Counted from the stretch's first letter, positions 24,670-39,487 are shown. The stretch is 64,000 bases of DNA from Diphasiastrum complanatum (GCA_029204225.1 CM055107.1:11605068-11669067), one strand, 5' to 3'. Numbers and translations: made by a program. The notes: generated by a model not told the origin, from the sequence alone.

Positions 24670-27039
24670 ATGGTACGCAATGCATCGGAGAGTGCACCTG
24701 TTCCTGCGGAGGGCGTCAATAGTACTGCGAATAGTGCTGTTGTGGTTGTGGTTGTCGCAGTTGTTTCCTCCCTTGCGGTCTTAGCATTACTAGTGGCAAT
24801 TTTGTACTATTGCTACATACGCCAGAAAGTGAGACACAAGCCTTATCCTGCAAGTACGTATATTTAAAACAAGCCATAATTATCCTCGGTCTTGATTTCC
24901 TTCTATCGCCATATATTTCCAAGTATCGCGGAAAGTCAATTGTGTAAATTTGTTGGATGACGTACATAGAAGTTGACGATAATAAGCTTGTGTGTGTAAA
25001 ACTTTGATTGATTTAAACGTTTCAGACTTCCTGAATAGATCTATGGAGCAGTTTTGGATCATGGTTTCATGCAGAAATTAGAAAGAGAATTCCCGAGCAG
25101 GAATTACGTATGGTGAACATTATACCCCCGGAAGCACAAGTGTTTACCTACAAGCAGTTGCAGTTTGCAACAAACAATTTCAGCAGAGTCAATGTGATTG
25201 GCCACGGAGGCTTTGGCTCTGTGTACAGAGGAGTCCTAACCGATGGGAGGCTGGTAGCAATCAAGCAACTGGACAGAGAAGGCAAACAGGGTGACCGTGA
25301 GTTTAGAGTCGAGGTATGAATTTATTGTTCTTTCTTTGTGCAACTTTGTGAATCATTGCATCAGGAGTCAGGAACTGTACTGTTAAATACAGAATAGTTG
25401 AAGCATGATTCTTTGAGTCCATCATATTTCGTTGGACTGAGCTATTTTTTTTTGTGAGCCACTGAGCTGTTACAAGTCAGACTAATGGAACTTAGTGTTG
25501 AAATTTAGGTCGACATGCTAAGCCGTCTCCATTCACCGTATCTTCTTGAACTCGTTGGCTATTGTGCGGATAAAGATCATAGACTTCTTGTTTATGACTA
25601 CATGCCTAACGGAAGTCTTCAAGAACATCTCTACTCAGATGGTAAGATCTCTGTAAACCGCTAAGCTAGATCTATATAAGGGACACTGATAGGTTAATAT
25701 GCAAGATTTTCTGTGCTCTACAATTCCGAAAAGACATCACAAATTGTTTTGCAATGCTACTCATCTACTTCATAAATGTTTCGGATGTTGCTGAAACTGT
25801 GAAAGTGATTTAAACATTCCAGGGATTTCAGGAAATCCGCCTTTGTTAGACTGGGCAACCCGTCTCAGAATAGCTCTTGATGCAGCCCGTGGCCTTGAAT
25901 ATCTCCACGAGTGCGTAACTCCTCCAATAATACATCGTGACTTTAAAAGCAGTAACATCCTTCTTGATGACAATTTTCATGCAAAAGTTTCTGATTTCGG
26001 CCTGGCAAAGCTTGGTTCTGCTGAAATTGGGGGCCATGTATCAACTCGCGTACTAGGCACCTACGGATATGTTGCTCCTGAGTAAGCATCCATCCAAACA
26101 AGTTCTGGTCAAAAGCTTTCGATCATACTATAGTCAGCTGCCAGCATATTCTAGCAGCAAAAAGGGACTTCTAAATTTCAGTTTCTTATGTGCTTGTAGG
26201 TATCAGCATCCTGATTTTCCTTGATTATCAGATTGATCTTTATGCTATCGTTTTCATAATAGGTATGCTTTGACAGGACATCTGACGACAAAATCAGATG
26301 TATATAGCTATGGCGTTGTGTTATTAGAACTCTTGACCGGTCGTGTTCCAGTAGACATGAAACGGCCACCTGGTCAAGGAGTTCTTGTATCCTGGGTATG
26401 TTCCCCCCTTATGTTGTCCATAAGGAGCGACTAGATGTATATCGCAAATTGTGGACCATAGAAAAATTCTAAACAGCGGTGGTGTTCATAATCCATATAT
26501 ATAGATCTTCTACTCTTATTTAAATTATGACATAGATCCACAGCTTGTAATCAAACTGTTTATCCTCTTTCCAGGCTCTGCCACGATTAACTGATAGAAA
26601 TAAGGTGAAGGATATGGTCGATCCAATGCTGGAGGGGCAGTTCGCCATGAAAGACCTGATACAGGTTGGTGCTATCGACAATTGATTTCGTATTTTACTA
26701 ATGTTTTGGCAAGTAGTTCTTTGTTTTCTAGGTTGCTTAATTTGCAAATTCAAGCTTCACTGATTATCAATCTCCAATATTTTCACTATAGTCTACAAAT
26801 AATCTCTTGCTGGGATATGTTGAGTTCAGATTTGACTTGGTATGTTGCAGGTGGCAGCTATAGCTGCAATGTGTGTACAACCCGCGGCAGATTACCGTCC
26901 ATTTATGACCGATGTTGTCCAATCACTGGTCCCTCTTGTTAAGCATACCTCAAGCGCAAAAGTTATCATGACTCCCGACTTTAACCATAATATCGTTACA
27001 CTGAAGTCATCCTCTATTGACAGTGGAGCTAGTAATTAA
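24670..27039 (+). CDS. membrane-anchored receptor-like Ser/Thr protein kinase, seven exons
   Basis: Predicted CDS: 24670-24853, 25075-25313, 25509-25641, 25823-26081, 26263-26395, 26575-26664 and 26851-27039; 1227 nt, 408 residues. All introns are GT/AG and phases join without stops. A short polar N-terminus (1-22, with two N-x-S/T sites) precedes one hydrophobic segment (23-50, [19 protein letters not shown]...), a basic stop-transfer region and the kinase. Catalytic features are complete: glycine loop GHGGFG (104-109), Lys125 in [12 protein letters not shown] (223-230, catalytic Asp225, RD type), DFG (243-245), APE (270-272). The closest recalled relatives are plant RLCK-VII/PBL-type kinases with [20 protein letters not shown] and [13 protein letters not shown]. 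It should sit in a membrane with the kinase in the cytosol and phosphorylate unknown targets. No large ectodomain or clear signal peptide is seen; upstream exons may be missing. It is the only intact gene in the window. Confidence 0.9.
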
Positions 27040-30000
27040 TCTCGTGTAATATGTCTTTCTCATCCTGCTTGTACTATGACGCTGTTACGTTCATGCAAGA
27101 TATAACCATGATTGCGCTTCTTGAGATCTATAGTTCTTTTGCTACTGACCTGACTACCATCACCGTCTACCGCTGTTTTAGATGCGTAAGCATTGGAGGT
27201 TACTTTTCTAGGAGAATATCTCTCATCTTGATTATCAAGATACTACACCTGTAATCATGCATGGAATTAATCATTTGAAACATTCACTCGGAGACCAGAT
27301 TATGCAATGTTTCACGTCACATTTGAAGCACGAAAGACAAATTTCTTCTATGACTGCATCTTCTTGAAGAGAATGCGTTTTGTCATTGAATTGTGCAGAA
27401 ATTCAACATTGCACTTGTGATTTATGGCTTTCATACATAGGAAGAATTCTATAGCTACAATAATATCAGAAATTTCTCGAAGCAATGCATGAATGAAGAA
27501 GCATGCATGAAGAAGCATGCATGAAGAAGCAGCATGTAGGACAATATTTGTCTACTAAAAATGGAATCTTAATGCTTTGAAAACTTTGTTGGTGAGATGA
27601 CGTTGAGGTGCACCATCATTAAGAGCTTGCAACCATATTTTTAACTCAGAAGACGATGACTTTGATACTGGCCATTTTCAAGCCACATGAAGTGTGCTAC
27701 TAGAAAAGGTAAAGGTTCCTAGCATCTGGATTACACCGGGATATTCTTTAATTCGGATTTCAGTTTACTCAAAGAAAACTGAAAAGAGCACTCTGTGGAC
27801 AAAGTTTTTAGACTCACTGGAAAAATACTACACTGCAGCAATGTTGTTCTCACAAGCATTCTAATCAATATAGCAGCTACTAATATCATCCATTGTTAAT
27901 CTCAATTATAAGAACCAATAAGAAGATCTAATAGCTTTACATGTTTACTAATGTCTTAGTAACAGAATGGTAATCGCATGATTTTACTAACAATAAAAAA
28001 ATCTCATCAACATAGAGCGCTTGCTGCAGAGCACAAAGAGATTAGGATTACTGGGAAAAAGAACACTATAATTTGCAAACTTTTGCTCAAAATTCAAGAG
28101 CTCCAAGGAAATCTTCAACAGCAAAGATGGAGCCATTAGTTCTGGGAAAGAAAGTAGGGATCGGGATATCTTTGAAGGAAAAAACTAAGAGCAGACTGTG
28201 ATTTCAATACATGAATCGGTGCTTCAATCGTCGTACATTAGTACATCCCTTGTGCATCACATTCGTTCGTACTCGTTTTACCCCTATACAACACCCGAAC
28301 CGGGGACAATTAGAAACATCAAAGTAACTTCAACCCATATTAAATGAAATTCACCCTTAAAGAAATGGAGGGCTTGTATGGCACCTTCAAACTTATTTGA
28401 ATACTTTTTAAATGTTAAGATAAACACTAGAATTTATAACCTAACATGGCTCCTAGGCTGGAGGGGCAAGTCCAAAGTTAAGAATGATCAAGTCTCAAAT
28501 TTGAACTATCCTTGATTTGGGAGGATGGGATCTTGTAATCCAGGACCTGTAATGGAATGTTAGTACATTGCTCCTATCATTCCTCTGTTGTGCTGATGTG
28601 CTCTTTGTGCCATTTGAGATGGATTTTTTGATGTGGATCCTTAATCAGACAATTGTTGATGTGAAGGGGTGGCAAAGGGAGTGATGAGAAATTGGTTGGT
28701 AGTTGGGTGTTGTTATTGTTGTTGTGGAAAGTAGTCTCCTATTGTTCAAACTCACATAGGATGCAATAAAATTTGCAATGAAGTTCCCAAACTTGGTGCC
28801 TATAACAATATTCTAGTGGAGATATTTTTGTGAAAGCATGATTCTTCTTAAACCCAAGTCTCTAAGCAACATCAAGTGCACCTTACACATAAATTTGGAC
28901 TTCAATCTAAACTTTTTGAATAGAATTGCCAATTTCATTATGTGAATGTGTAATAATATCTTGAGTTGAGGGCTTTATTCTCTACTCTAACGTGATTGTT
29001 TCTTCATAATAATGATTGTAATGATGCTCCTAATCAACAAAGTTTCCATGAAAATAGATAGTATATGTGCCTAAAACTCCTCCATGGAGAGTTTGGTTGA
29101 GTCTTCTTCAAGACTAATGTTCCAAAGTGCAGAAAGAGAGATATTGCAAATCAAGTATTCCAGAGAGCCTCATGGTTGGTTGGATGTTGACTTCACCGTG
29201 CCAAAGAGCCCATGCTAAAACGCCTTTTTGAATATCGAATTGTAACCACAACTCATAGAACTCGCGGCTAGCTCCAAGTCACCCATACCCCATTCTTGTT
29301 GTAAGTATCCTAATTTCCCTTAAAAAAAGAGGTACTCATTGTTCCACATACCCTTGACATTACAGACTAGATAGCATTCCTAAGGACGAGGAATATGGGA
29401 CGTTGGCATGGCCGAGTTGTGGAAGTATCAAGAGTGGCTGCAACCATAATCCCAACCCTCCTCATGAACACTATCGAATATAGTCACCCATGAGGAGAAC
29501 ATTTTAGATCCGAAATTCCCTTACTTACACATGTCACATCTCATTAAAAAAATGTGTGCATTCACATAGAGGTATTGTTATCACATATAGTGGCCCTATT
29601 CACAACCAACGACAATGTAGTGACATCACCAAAATAGCTCCTCGTGATGACTATGAAATTGACAAATAAGGAGAAATATTTTCGGATTTATAGGTTTTAA
29701 CCTTTCTGATTTTGTTATCATCCCTTTGTCGATACCTTTGTCGAACACTAGCTTCAGTTTTTTATTGGCAAAGTGTAAGAGAAATATCCTGAATTCATGG
29801 GATAGACTCTCCAACTTTAGCTTGCATATTTTTACGCAATTAATGGTTTTCTCTTTTAAAAGGAAAACTATTTTGCTTCAGTTGGATGATCTCAGCTTTG
29901 GGTATGATCTTGTGTACAAGAATTTCATTAGAGTTCTTAATCCAAAAAAGACTATAAGGAATGCTGCGTAGGATGAGAAATAAGTTGAAACAAAATACAT

Positions 30001-30514
30001 ATATTATCTTTGCTAGTCAGCACTACTCCTCATGGCCTAACCTGTTTATTTGTAGTTATGGTTTAGCATTCCGACTTCAATTTTGATTAACTTGTTTAAC
30101 TTGGACAATTATGGTTCAAACCATAGTCTTGTGTGAATGTGATTTTGAATCTGCATTCCCTCCAATTTTGAAGATGAGTGCCAACTTGACATTGGAATCT
30201 AAATATGAATGCCATCTCAACATTTGAGTCAAAAAGTAAATGCCATATTTAAATCGTTCTTACATGATTTGTAATATTGAATCACACAAATAGATCTTTT
30301 GTTTATTGCTTTCAAATAATACTTTAGTGATTATTTATGAACATGACTTGGAACTTGTGATTCTTTTATGTTTTCTATAATCAACATATTGTACCATCTC
30401 TATTTGGATATTCCTATTGAATATGCAGCTTTACTAACAGCTCATCTACATATACGTTATGAGGCTGAAAGAGGGGGAAAAAACTTGGATTTGTGGATAG
30501 CTGAAATTATGTAT

Positions 30515-30516
<2 letters not shown>
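27040..30516. other. AT-rich intergenic DNA, no gene seen
   Basis: No coding region could be supported. A minor tandem repeat of GCATGCATGAAGAA lies at about 27484-27530. Open frames at 29626-29971 lack recognisable content. Confidence 0.5.

Positions 30517-30583
<67 letters not shown>
30517..30583. repeat. (CA)n microsatellite
   Basis: A pure CA run at the exact left edge of repeat copy B. Confidence 0.95.
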
Positions 30584-30586
<3 letters not shown>

Positions 30587-31955
30587 ATTCTAAGTTCTTG
30601 ATACTAAATATTGCTATGTTTGCGTCGCAGCAAAAAACAAAAGGAGAAGAAAGCATGACATCAACCTGTGATGCTTCGAATGGACAACTTACTTAGCTCA
30701 GTCTATTTGTAGCTTTTTGGGCTTTATGAGTATGGCTTACTTCATGTAATATGGCCAAAGAAAAAAAATGGCCACCCAGTAGCATTAGCCAGGTTGTTGT
30801 TAGCTTATTCCGATCACAACTAGTTGTTAGTAGCCCTTTCATCAGTCTCCCCAACATACATATGTAGTCTTGGCCCTATATAAATAGGACTAGGTATCTA
30901 TGTAGACCAAATGCCTATGTAAGAAAAATAAAGTATGTTGTCTATTGTTCCCCATGTAGACTAAACACAAACAAAATTTACTATTTTTTAAAAATTAAAA
31001 AACAAATCTAAAGCAAAAGGCTAATAAGGCTTAAAACCAAGGTAAAAAAAGCACACGTTTAGATCAATTTAGTGAATTCACTATGCATTTGTAAAAAAAT
31101 TGTAATGTCCATAAAAGGACAAAGTGGTGGTTCTAGCATACATGTCATTGTATTGAAGGACAATGTAAATGCTCATAGGACTTCCTCTATGCAAACTAAA
31201 TAATTTTGGCTTTTCAAGCAAAGGAATAACACCCTTGTTACATGACATCAAAAGAAAATTGAAAACTCAACACTCTTACATAGCTTCAAGCTTAGCAAAA
31301 ATTGAATGTAAGACTATGAGGAATTGGTGCCCTTCAAATAGTGTATGATGGCGGTCTTGAAAAGATATTTGCTTATGGGTTGTAAGTAGTCTTTCAATTC
31401 GATGCATGGTCAATTCCTTGATGGACCATCATTTTTTAACTTAGATCTTTGAATATTCAATTTTATTTATATACTTATTTTCCGCTTTTAACTTATAATT
31501 GCAAGAGCCCTACCACATTGTGCACCTATTCATCTTCTTGTCATTGGTGTAACATCTTGAGTGACTCATGATGATGGTTCTGCCCTAGAATGATTTTGTC
31601 AAGTATAAATGAGGCATTCCTTTTTGTCACCTCTGAAACTTGTTGCTGACATTGAAAATGAGCATGCTCATTGTTTTGCCAAGGTCATATTCTTGACATC
31701 TACTAATTATCAGTTAAATAAACCACATCATGAAATCTATATATTATTTCTACAATTATCACCACTGCTATAGTTAAAAGACATCATGAGGGTTGTCCCA
31801 TTCTTCTTGTAATTCATGAAATACAACTTAAGGCAATTCTCACACAATGTTCTAGGTGACATTGCCTTATCGTCTATCAATAGTCAAGTCATAAAGAAAT
31901 TATAAGGAAACTTTTGTTTATAGACTTACATAATTGGAAAAGCTAATTAGGGGGA
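30583..31955 (+). repeat. dispersed non-coding repeat, copy B
   Basis: Collinear with copy A (7462-8717), including the TATATAAATAGGA box (about 30877) and the AAAAATAAAGTATGTTG segment. It contains two segments absent from copy A. It ends where a (CA)n run begins, as copy A does. Confidence 0.75.
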
Positions 31956-31983
31956 TACACACACACACACACACATGTATATA

Positions 31984-32023
<40 letters not shown>

Positions 32024-32056
32024 ACACGCGCGCGTGCACGCACACACACACACACG
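31956..32056. repeat. alternating purine-pyrimidine tract (CA)n-(TG)n-CGCG-(CA)n
   Basis: A CA run, then from about 31986 uninterrupted alternation of TG, then CGCACACGCGCGCGTGCACG, then CA. The TG and CA halves are self-complementary around the CGCGCG centre, so both Z-DNA and a hairpin are possible. Confidence 0.9.
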
Positions 32057-35000
32057 ATATATATGTGTGTGAAAATGTGAAAGTTATCTAGATCTTGAGT
32101 TTTGGGGGTGCCATGCCAAATCCACTCCATGTACACTTGTAAATATGTGATTTGGCCAAAATATGATTTAGATTAGCTTGAGAATTACACGCAAATTTGC
32201 ATAGACGAAGAAAAGGCGAATGAATCGGACACTTTGTTTTTACACAAGTTAAGGTGACAGGCAAAAAGGGGACACTATCTTATAGAATGCCAAAGGTGCC
32301 CTAAAAGCTAAGGCACCCTGTAAATCTAATCCTAAGGCTAGTCGTAAGAGTGACGCACTTTTTGCATCATCACCAACGTTCACTTTAGCACTGATTGATG
32401 TCGCACCCTTTTCACGCTCACCCCATGTAGTTGTGCTAACAGATTGGACAACGATTGCAGCCACCCACGATCTCCTAACAGACAGCACATCCACTCTGTA
32501 CTTTCTACATCTGCACACCTGTAATATCATGTATATATATATATATATATATATACTGGATACCATTCGTGTATTTAGGTTGACAAGTAGAGAAGTAGAC
32601 AAAGAGAGTTGAAGCAAACCAGATAGATGAAGTAGATGCCCTAAGCATTGATTCTTTATTGTCAGAATTAAGGTTTTATCTCTTTTTTTACAAATCGAAA
32701 TAAGTTTCGTAGGGCACGCGATTTTGTCCGCTATTATCTTGTGTTCTACCACATTATTGACATGTATACATGATATACTTAATCTGATACAGCTCTTTGT
32801 TCTGCATTCAGACTTGTGTCAATATTGCTATGCTTATTCTTCATTTTGTCTGATCTTTCTAGTTGTTCTTTCTGGTAATAGACAACTAACATTTAGTCTT
32901 GTCTTTCACGAATCATTCGCGACTAATTATCAATCGAGCACAGTCTAGCTTTTTGCGAATCATTCGTGACATATAATTTGTCTTGCTATTCGCGACAAAT
33001 TATTGTTCTGGCGCTTCATCTATTAATGTTTGGCTGCGTAATCTAGAATGACCGTGATTTCCATCACTAAAGTTCTGTTCATTCTAATAGGTGTAGTCAT
33101 GCTTACGGAGAGAGTCGTATAGTTTGCTCCACTGCGCATGAACATTTTCTGTTCGAGTTCGTTCCTCGTTCGTTTCTTGTTCAAGTTCGTTTCTCGTTCA
33201 TGTTCGTCATTCATCTCCCCCTCTCTCCAACATAATCAACCACTTTTGCATGGTTGTACTACCTTGGAAAAATGTCCATACATCATCTCCAAAATCACTG
33301 TCTGTGAAAATAATGGTAGTCATATTGAGCTTGATTTTTTTTAGAACATAAGGCATGATTGTTGACACACTAGCAGATTCTTTCCCACAGGAAAGGCATG
33401 AGAATATATGCAAGATGATGGAGTCAAAAAAAATTGTCTATTGAGTGGGGCTATAGGGAATTTAAAAGAATTTAGTGAAGAGGTTTCTATAATTTTGTAG
33501 ATCCACACAAATTTTTTGCCTTGCTTAATTAGACATTCTCGATAGTTCCAAAAGCAACTTCATAGATATAGAAGCTTCATTGGCTAGTAGAAAACGTCTC
33601 GTCGGGATGTAAGCTACTTATAGTAATGCTAGCATGTGTTTTCTCTCAACTACATGGAATGGAAATATAATCTTTTTCACTTGCGAGGACACATCTAGCT
33701 TGTGTTTTGGTTCATATTATCTAAAGCCTTTTTTAAACACATTGATCTACCCATACTTCAAAATTAGAAATTTTTGTACACCTTCATCATTAGCAAGTAT
33801 TCATTTTCAAATTGATGATTTTTTTTGCATTGTTCTTTGAAGCACAATTCACTATAAAGGGTTATAAATTTAATTGCATTAGTTTTCTAGTATATTCTTC
33901 AATTTCAAAGCTTTTCATTGGTTAGTTGTTCAATTGCCAAGTGTGCATAAAGCCTTCATCCTTCTTTTGTGTCTCTTGTTGTGCAGTTTATGTCTTGTTG
34001 TTCAAGTTTTCTCAAAATTGACATACACCTATCTAGATTTTGGCAAAAGACTAAAGCACCTTCATACCTATGACTGGAAGACACCTAAATTTATTACTTT
34101 ATGTGTGCTTTATATGGAAAACAAGAGTAACAAGTACATCCTTGCACTAGATTAACCTAAACAAATTTCAATTTTTATTTGCTTGGAAACAATGACCGTT
34201 ATGGGTTATTATGATCTTTAGAAAGTTAAGAATTCAATGATCACAATCATGAGCATATGGGCCAAGTAAGTTATACAAAAGAAGTTTGTGAGTTGAATGA
34301 AGCAAATCCTAGGGGTTATGATAAAGGAAATAATGGACAACATCAAAATAAAGAATTACAATTTAAAAATGCCATATTAGCAACATTGCAAACTATGGTG
34401 ATGATTATGAGGCCTATGAAGAATTATATGAAAGTGAAGAAGACTATGTTGATCAATAATCTTCTCTTGATGCAATTGAAGTTGGCGGTACAATAACATG
34501 TGTCAATGCAATTCAACAACATGTTATTGCAGGTGAAACCTATGTTCCTATGCAAGTGCCTTAACCACTCACTCCAACCAATAATCTAAAGAGGGGTGGA
34601 ATGTCATTTTTGAAAGCCAAATGACGACTTTTGGTTCCTATCTATAGACTACTAAACATCAATACACCAAAGTTTAAGGAGACTTGGTGCTATTCCATAT
34701 ATTTTAATTTTTATGAGGTTCTACTTGGAAACAAGATACCAACCTTTGAACATTGTTTGAGTTATATGCATATCAAAGACTAGAGATCTATTTGGCACAA
34801 AAAATTCATTCATACTTATGTTATGATCAAGGTAGAATCACATAAAGATATCCTAAATTTTTAGGGCAAGCTTTATGGTTCAAATAAGTACTCATTTATC
34901 ACGAGACCACATCTCAAATACGGGATGATTTCAAGGAGTTTCATATTGAAGTCTTCATGGATCATTAGAATGTGGTTTCAATTGAAGCAATTTGAATTGG

Positions 35001-38000
35001 TAAAAACATATAACAATAGGTTTTTATTGTTGATGTAAAAGATGTGATTAATTGGAATTGGATCCCTAGATTGGTTGTCCATTTGGTCTTCAATATTACC
35101 TTCATGGTCATGTGGAAAATTTGCTTTCTTCATGTCCACAACGTAGCAAGAAATGAGGTTGTACGTATTGAATCATGAGAGCAAATGGAAAAAACATGGA
35201 GTGGAAGAAGTGAACAAGGAGTTTTTGTGATCATAAATATGTCTGACTGATTTATCTCTCAGAAAATTGGGCCTATCACAAGTTTCAAACGTATGGAACT
35301 ACTTGCCAACCTTCTATAGAGGGCCCTATGTAGGAACACATTGCATTGCAACCCTTTTTTGTTTGACAGATATGAGTTGTAGTATGGACAACTTTATCTA
35401 AGGGGGTGTGTTTCTAATCCTAAAAGACAACACTATGGATAAACTTATTTAGAAAAGCATGTTCATAATTATCAAGCACAACACCATTAGTAGAATCACC
35501 CTTATTAATAAGAGTATCAATGCAAGCTTACAACATAGAAAAGTATTGTGATAACTTTCAAAGAAGAGATTTTTCTTCGGCCAACAAGAATCTTGACTAT
35601 GGACTTTCTTATGACATCATGTTATTTGAGCATCAACAATATGGCAAGCAATGGATGTGCCTGAATGAACATGAGAGATTCAAATACCATACAACAATGA
35701 ATATTTATAGATTATGATGATGTTGGTATTCTTTCAAAGTGGCCGACTATGAAAAATGCATTTTGAACTTTTGGAGCACCTTTGATTGGACAATCATTGA
35801 GTGGATCAAGTGCAATATCTATAAGGTCAACCTACTTCAATAATTCAAGAGCCACCTCTATTTCTAGGAAGAAAATAGCTTAAGTAGGGGAGGTGTCATG
35901 TGTTTTCTATGAATAACAACAACAAAGATTTAGAGTAGTAAATTCTTGAGAGTGTATCTAGAGTGTGTCATGTGTTTGTTATAAATAACAAGAACAAAAG
36001 ATTTGAAGTAGCAGTTCTTAAGAGCTTGCTAGATAAAATACGCCAATAATGTCATGAATCATACATTGTATGGGGTCTCCTTCTTTCCTTGTATGAGGCA
36101 CTATTGATAGAAATTTATTTGCAAATGTGTTATGTATCATATGATTGGACATTGGGGTTATTGTCTTTGATAGTATATCATATACATCCAAACTAGAGAG
36201 CCGTAAACTCAAGCAGATGCATGTGTGCCTTGGGCTAGGATCAAACCATGCATTGATTGTTGCATTGCATAAAATAGTTAACCTTGGTCTATGCCATATT
36301 TTCAGTAAATCACATATTATGATAGTTCTTGATGAATATATGAAGAATTAGGATTTATGTGAACATTTCACAAATATGATTATGGATACTCTAGGAGTTA
36401 GAGAAAAAGGAAGCATATTTTGGTTGGTGCAAGAAAGTCTATGTAATGAGCTTATTCTCAAATTTGATTAAGATTATTTCTATCTTATTTGTGAGATCTC
36501 CATGAGGTAATTGTGATATTATGTGATGCATAATGTTTACGGAATTGTTCCATGTTCCATTTGTCTTGTGTTGGTTAGATAGAGTAGAACTACATAGTAT
36601 CAATATGCTTCTTAGAATGATGCACAATAAAGTCCAACACACATGTGTGAACTCATTTTGATATGAAAGCTCCGAAATAAACACTCTCTCAAATATTAGT
36701 GCTAAGGAACTAGCACTTAAATGGTGGAGGAAGCATGCAATGAGATTCTTTTTAAATATTCAAAATGTATGAGAATAAATTTCAACGTCGCTCTTGCAAT
36801 TAGCTAGAGAATACTAAAACATTGTTAAGTGAGTTGTCTTTGCAATGAATAAGTGGTAAAATTTTGTAATATAGAATTATTGTTGGTTTTAGAAAGACCA
36901 TTCGATTGGTACCACAAATTTGATGTAAATGGGACAAGTAATGCTTATATGGCTAAGAAGATGGGAGAAATAAGCAAACAAATGAATAAAATATCTTTTC
37001 AACTATTGGCTTTGAATTGAATCCATTACGCTCATAAAAATATAATTTTAGCTTGCACGTCGTTCATTTCTTTGTTTTCAAGTCATAATTTGTAAGTCAC
37101 ACCACCTCACACGAACTAAGTGTTATGACCATTTCACACATGTCATATATAGTGAACGTTCTTCTACTAATGCATTCATAGATTTTCTCATCTTATTCCC
37201 CTATATTTCCCTCTTTTCGTGTATGCTCTTCAACTCAAGCATTTATATTGCAGGCTCCTTGTGAATCCATGCTTATTTGTTTTCAATATATTATTCGATA
37301 GCAAGTTTTCATCGTAATCTATGACACTCATTGGTGCCATCGATGTTCATCAAGTTTGGCATGTATATTTCATGCTCCATGTGAAACAACAATTGTTAGG
37401 CTTCAAAACATAATTTCAAGGAGTTGTGTTCTGGAAACTATGTTTTCTTTTGGGAGCAATGTTTTATAAACTTTGCTCTTTTGGTTCAATTTTCTATCAC
37501 AATCACCCTTGTGAAATTTATCTACAACAAGATTCTATCATAATCCTATTATCTCGTTAATTATTTATTTCAACTTCTACGACAATTCATGGCACTAGGA
37601 CAACCAAATGTGCATAGAATATGAGCAACCACATTCCACAAGATGCGATGTTTATGCCTTTCACAACCTTACTTCTTTTAATGTAGATTGATGCATTACT
37701 CTTATATGGTCGTCCTTAGAATTATTAACAATGCTGATATAGAAAGACTCCAAAAGTTAATCACATTATGGTACACTTATGTGATTGGGGATCATAAGGG
37801 ATATCATCTTTGAGATCCTAAACTTGCCAAATATTCGCATTGTGCCTAGCGCCAAAAGGTGCAAGATAATTAAAGCCAAAATCTTTGATACAATGCATAC
37901 ATGCAACGCTAAAATTCTTAGTGCCCAAATGTGTCCATTGCAACCTTGTTTCCAAGCATCTTCCTCCTATTTCCTCTTTCACATCAACACGCTCTTTAGT

Positions 38001-39240
38001 GCACAAAACTATATTTCCTACTTTCCAAATGTCAAAGAAAGTATCATCTCCCAATCTCTAGGCTTCTTGAATTTCTTTATAATTAGTAACAAATTATTTG
38101 TACTTCATGATTGTTGTGTATGGAGGATATAAGAAGTTCGGACCAATAAGCTTCAAGATGGATGCATTTGAAGTACAAGTCATCCACCACATCATGTCCT
38201 CTTGGACGAGAGGGACACATTGAATCTCCTCTTACATTTAAATCGAATGTCAAGTGGTTTGCAGTCGATGACATACCTTGCTTTATCGAAGTTCAAACTA
38301 CTCCATCAAAGGATTCTCATGGTTGTGGTGAATTTATCTATTATGGTAATTGGTGTACTGGGTATCACCATCAAAGTTACTACTAGCTCTTCTTTTTAGA
38401 GCAAATAAATTATAGTTGCTTTCATTTTTGTATGCTTGACGTGGCTGCAGTATTGTCAATTTGGTTCGTACATAAATAAAATCAATAGATCTCTTTCAGA
38501 AAAAGATAAAACCGCTTTTCTAGAGGTGTAATGTACATGGTGAAAGAAGCCCCAAGTTGACACTGCAATCTGAATCATACCAAAAGTTTGGTTTATTTTG
38601 CACTAATTAAAAGATATTGAGCTATTTGTGTTCCAATTTAAAAATGACCTAATTGAATTGTTGGTAGTTTTCATACTTGAGGTCTTTAGGTCGAATAGTT
38701 TTCCCCCTAGCACCAGGGTACACCCAAATACGCACCGTGGCAATCAGGAATTGGCACTTTACAGTTCTTGCAAATTACTACCAAAGCTTGGAAAAAAAAC
38801 TTGCAAGTTACTTGCAAAATGTCAAAATTTGTGCCACACATGCCTGTAATGATGAATCAGCTCATTGTTTCTCTACAGATCAAGACGATGTTTCCATGAG
38901 CTTGCAGATCATGTACCCCGGCTGAAAAAAAGGGCAAGTACTATACATTGTGTGCACTGTCTACTATGATTTGCATAGAAAATCTCATTGCTCATCTCAT
39001 GTACGACAAACCATTCTTATATTTTTACCACATGATCCAGCCAGGTTTTTCACTTTGCTTAAGGAAGATAAAAAGCATTCATATTACTTGCTTGACCTGA
39101 TTGACCTCAAGCTAGTAAAACAAATATCTGTTACATCATATTCCCCTAAAAAGAAACAATTAGAAAGCAGCTTGGAGTTTGACTTACATACAATCGAGAG
39201 AACAAGATTTCTTGCTCATCTATATCGAGACACGAGTGCC
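32057..39240. other. long AT-rich region without a recognisable gene
   Basis: A (TA)n run lies at 32532-32554. From about 34250 to 36000 the plus strand carries many interrupted frames with protein-like text (for example LLVPIYRLLNINTPKFKETW near 34630 and VSNVWNYLPTFYRGPYVGTH near 35290), probably a very old coding relic, but no family could be named. The rest (36000-39240) shows nothing supportable. Confidence 0.4.
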
Positions 39241-39467
39241 CACTAGTAACATGATCACTCAACCCATCCAGCCTAGCATAGCATCATGAGACAAGTGTTT
39301 CTGGGAAAAAAAACGTTCCCAGAGACGCATTTCTGGATCCAAAAACGCTGGAAAAAAACAGAAACAGATCTTTAGGGATTGACAGAATCCACAGGGATTG
39401 ATGCACCTAAACTGGACCACACTGTGACCGAAACACTCGGCAACCTACCTTGATTAGAGCTTTAATT

Positions 39468-39487
39468 TAATACCCATATTGCCCATA
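39468..39487 (-). repeat. solitary inverted terminus of the GGGCAATATGGGTA family
   Basis: AATACCCATATTGCCCATAA matches, reverse-complemented, the inner terminal repeat of the elements at 39658 and 42938. The partner end was not found. Confidence 0.5.

Noticed and set aside
25770-26037. Minus-strand frames under the kinase gene
   Set aside because: Shadows of the kinase exons on the opposite strand.
29626-29971. Short frames on both strands
   Set aside because: No recognisable domain and no codon or splice evidence.
32249-32752. 167-codon minus-strand frame
   Set aside because: No conserved domain, contains a (TA)n translation, and has no splice or neighbour support.
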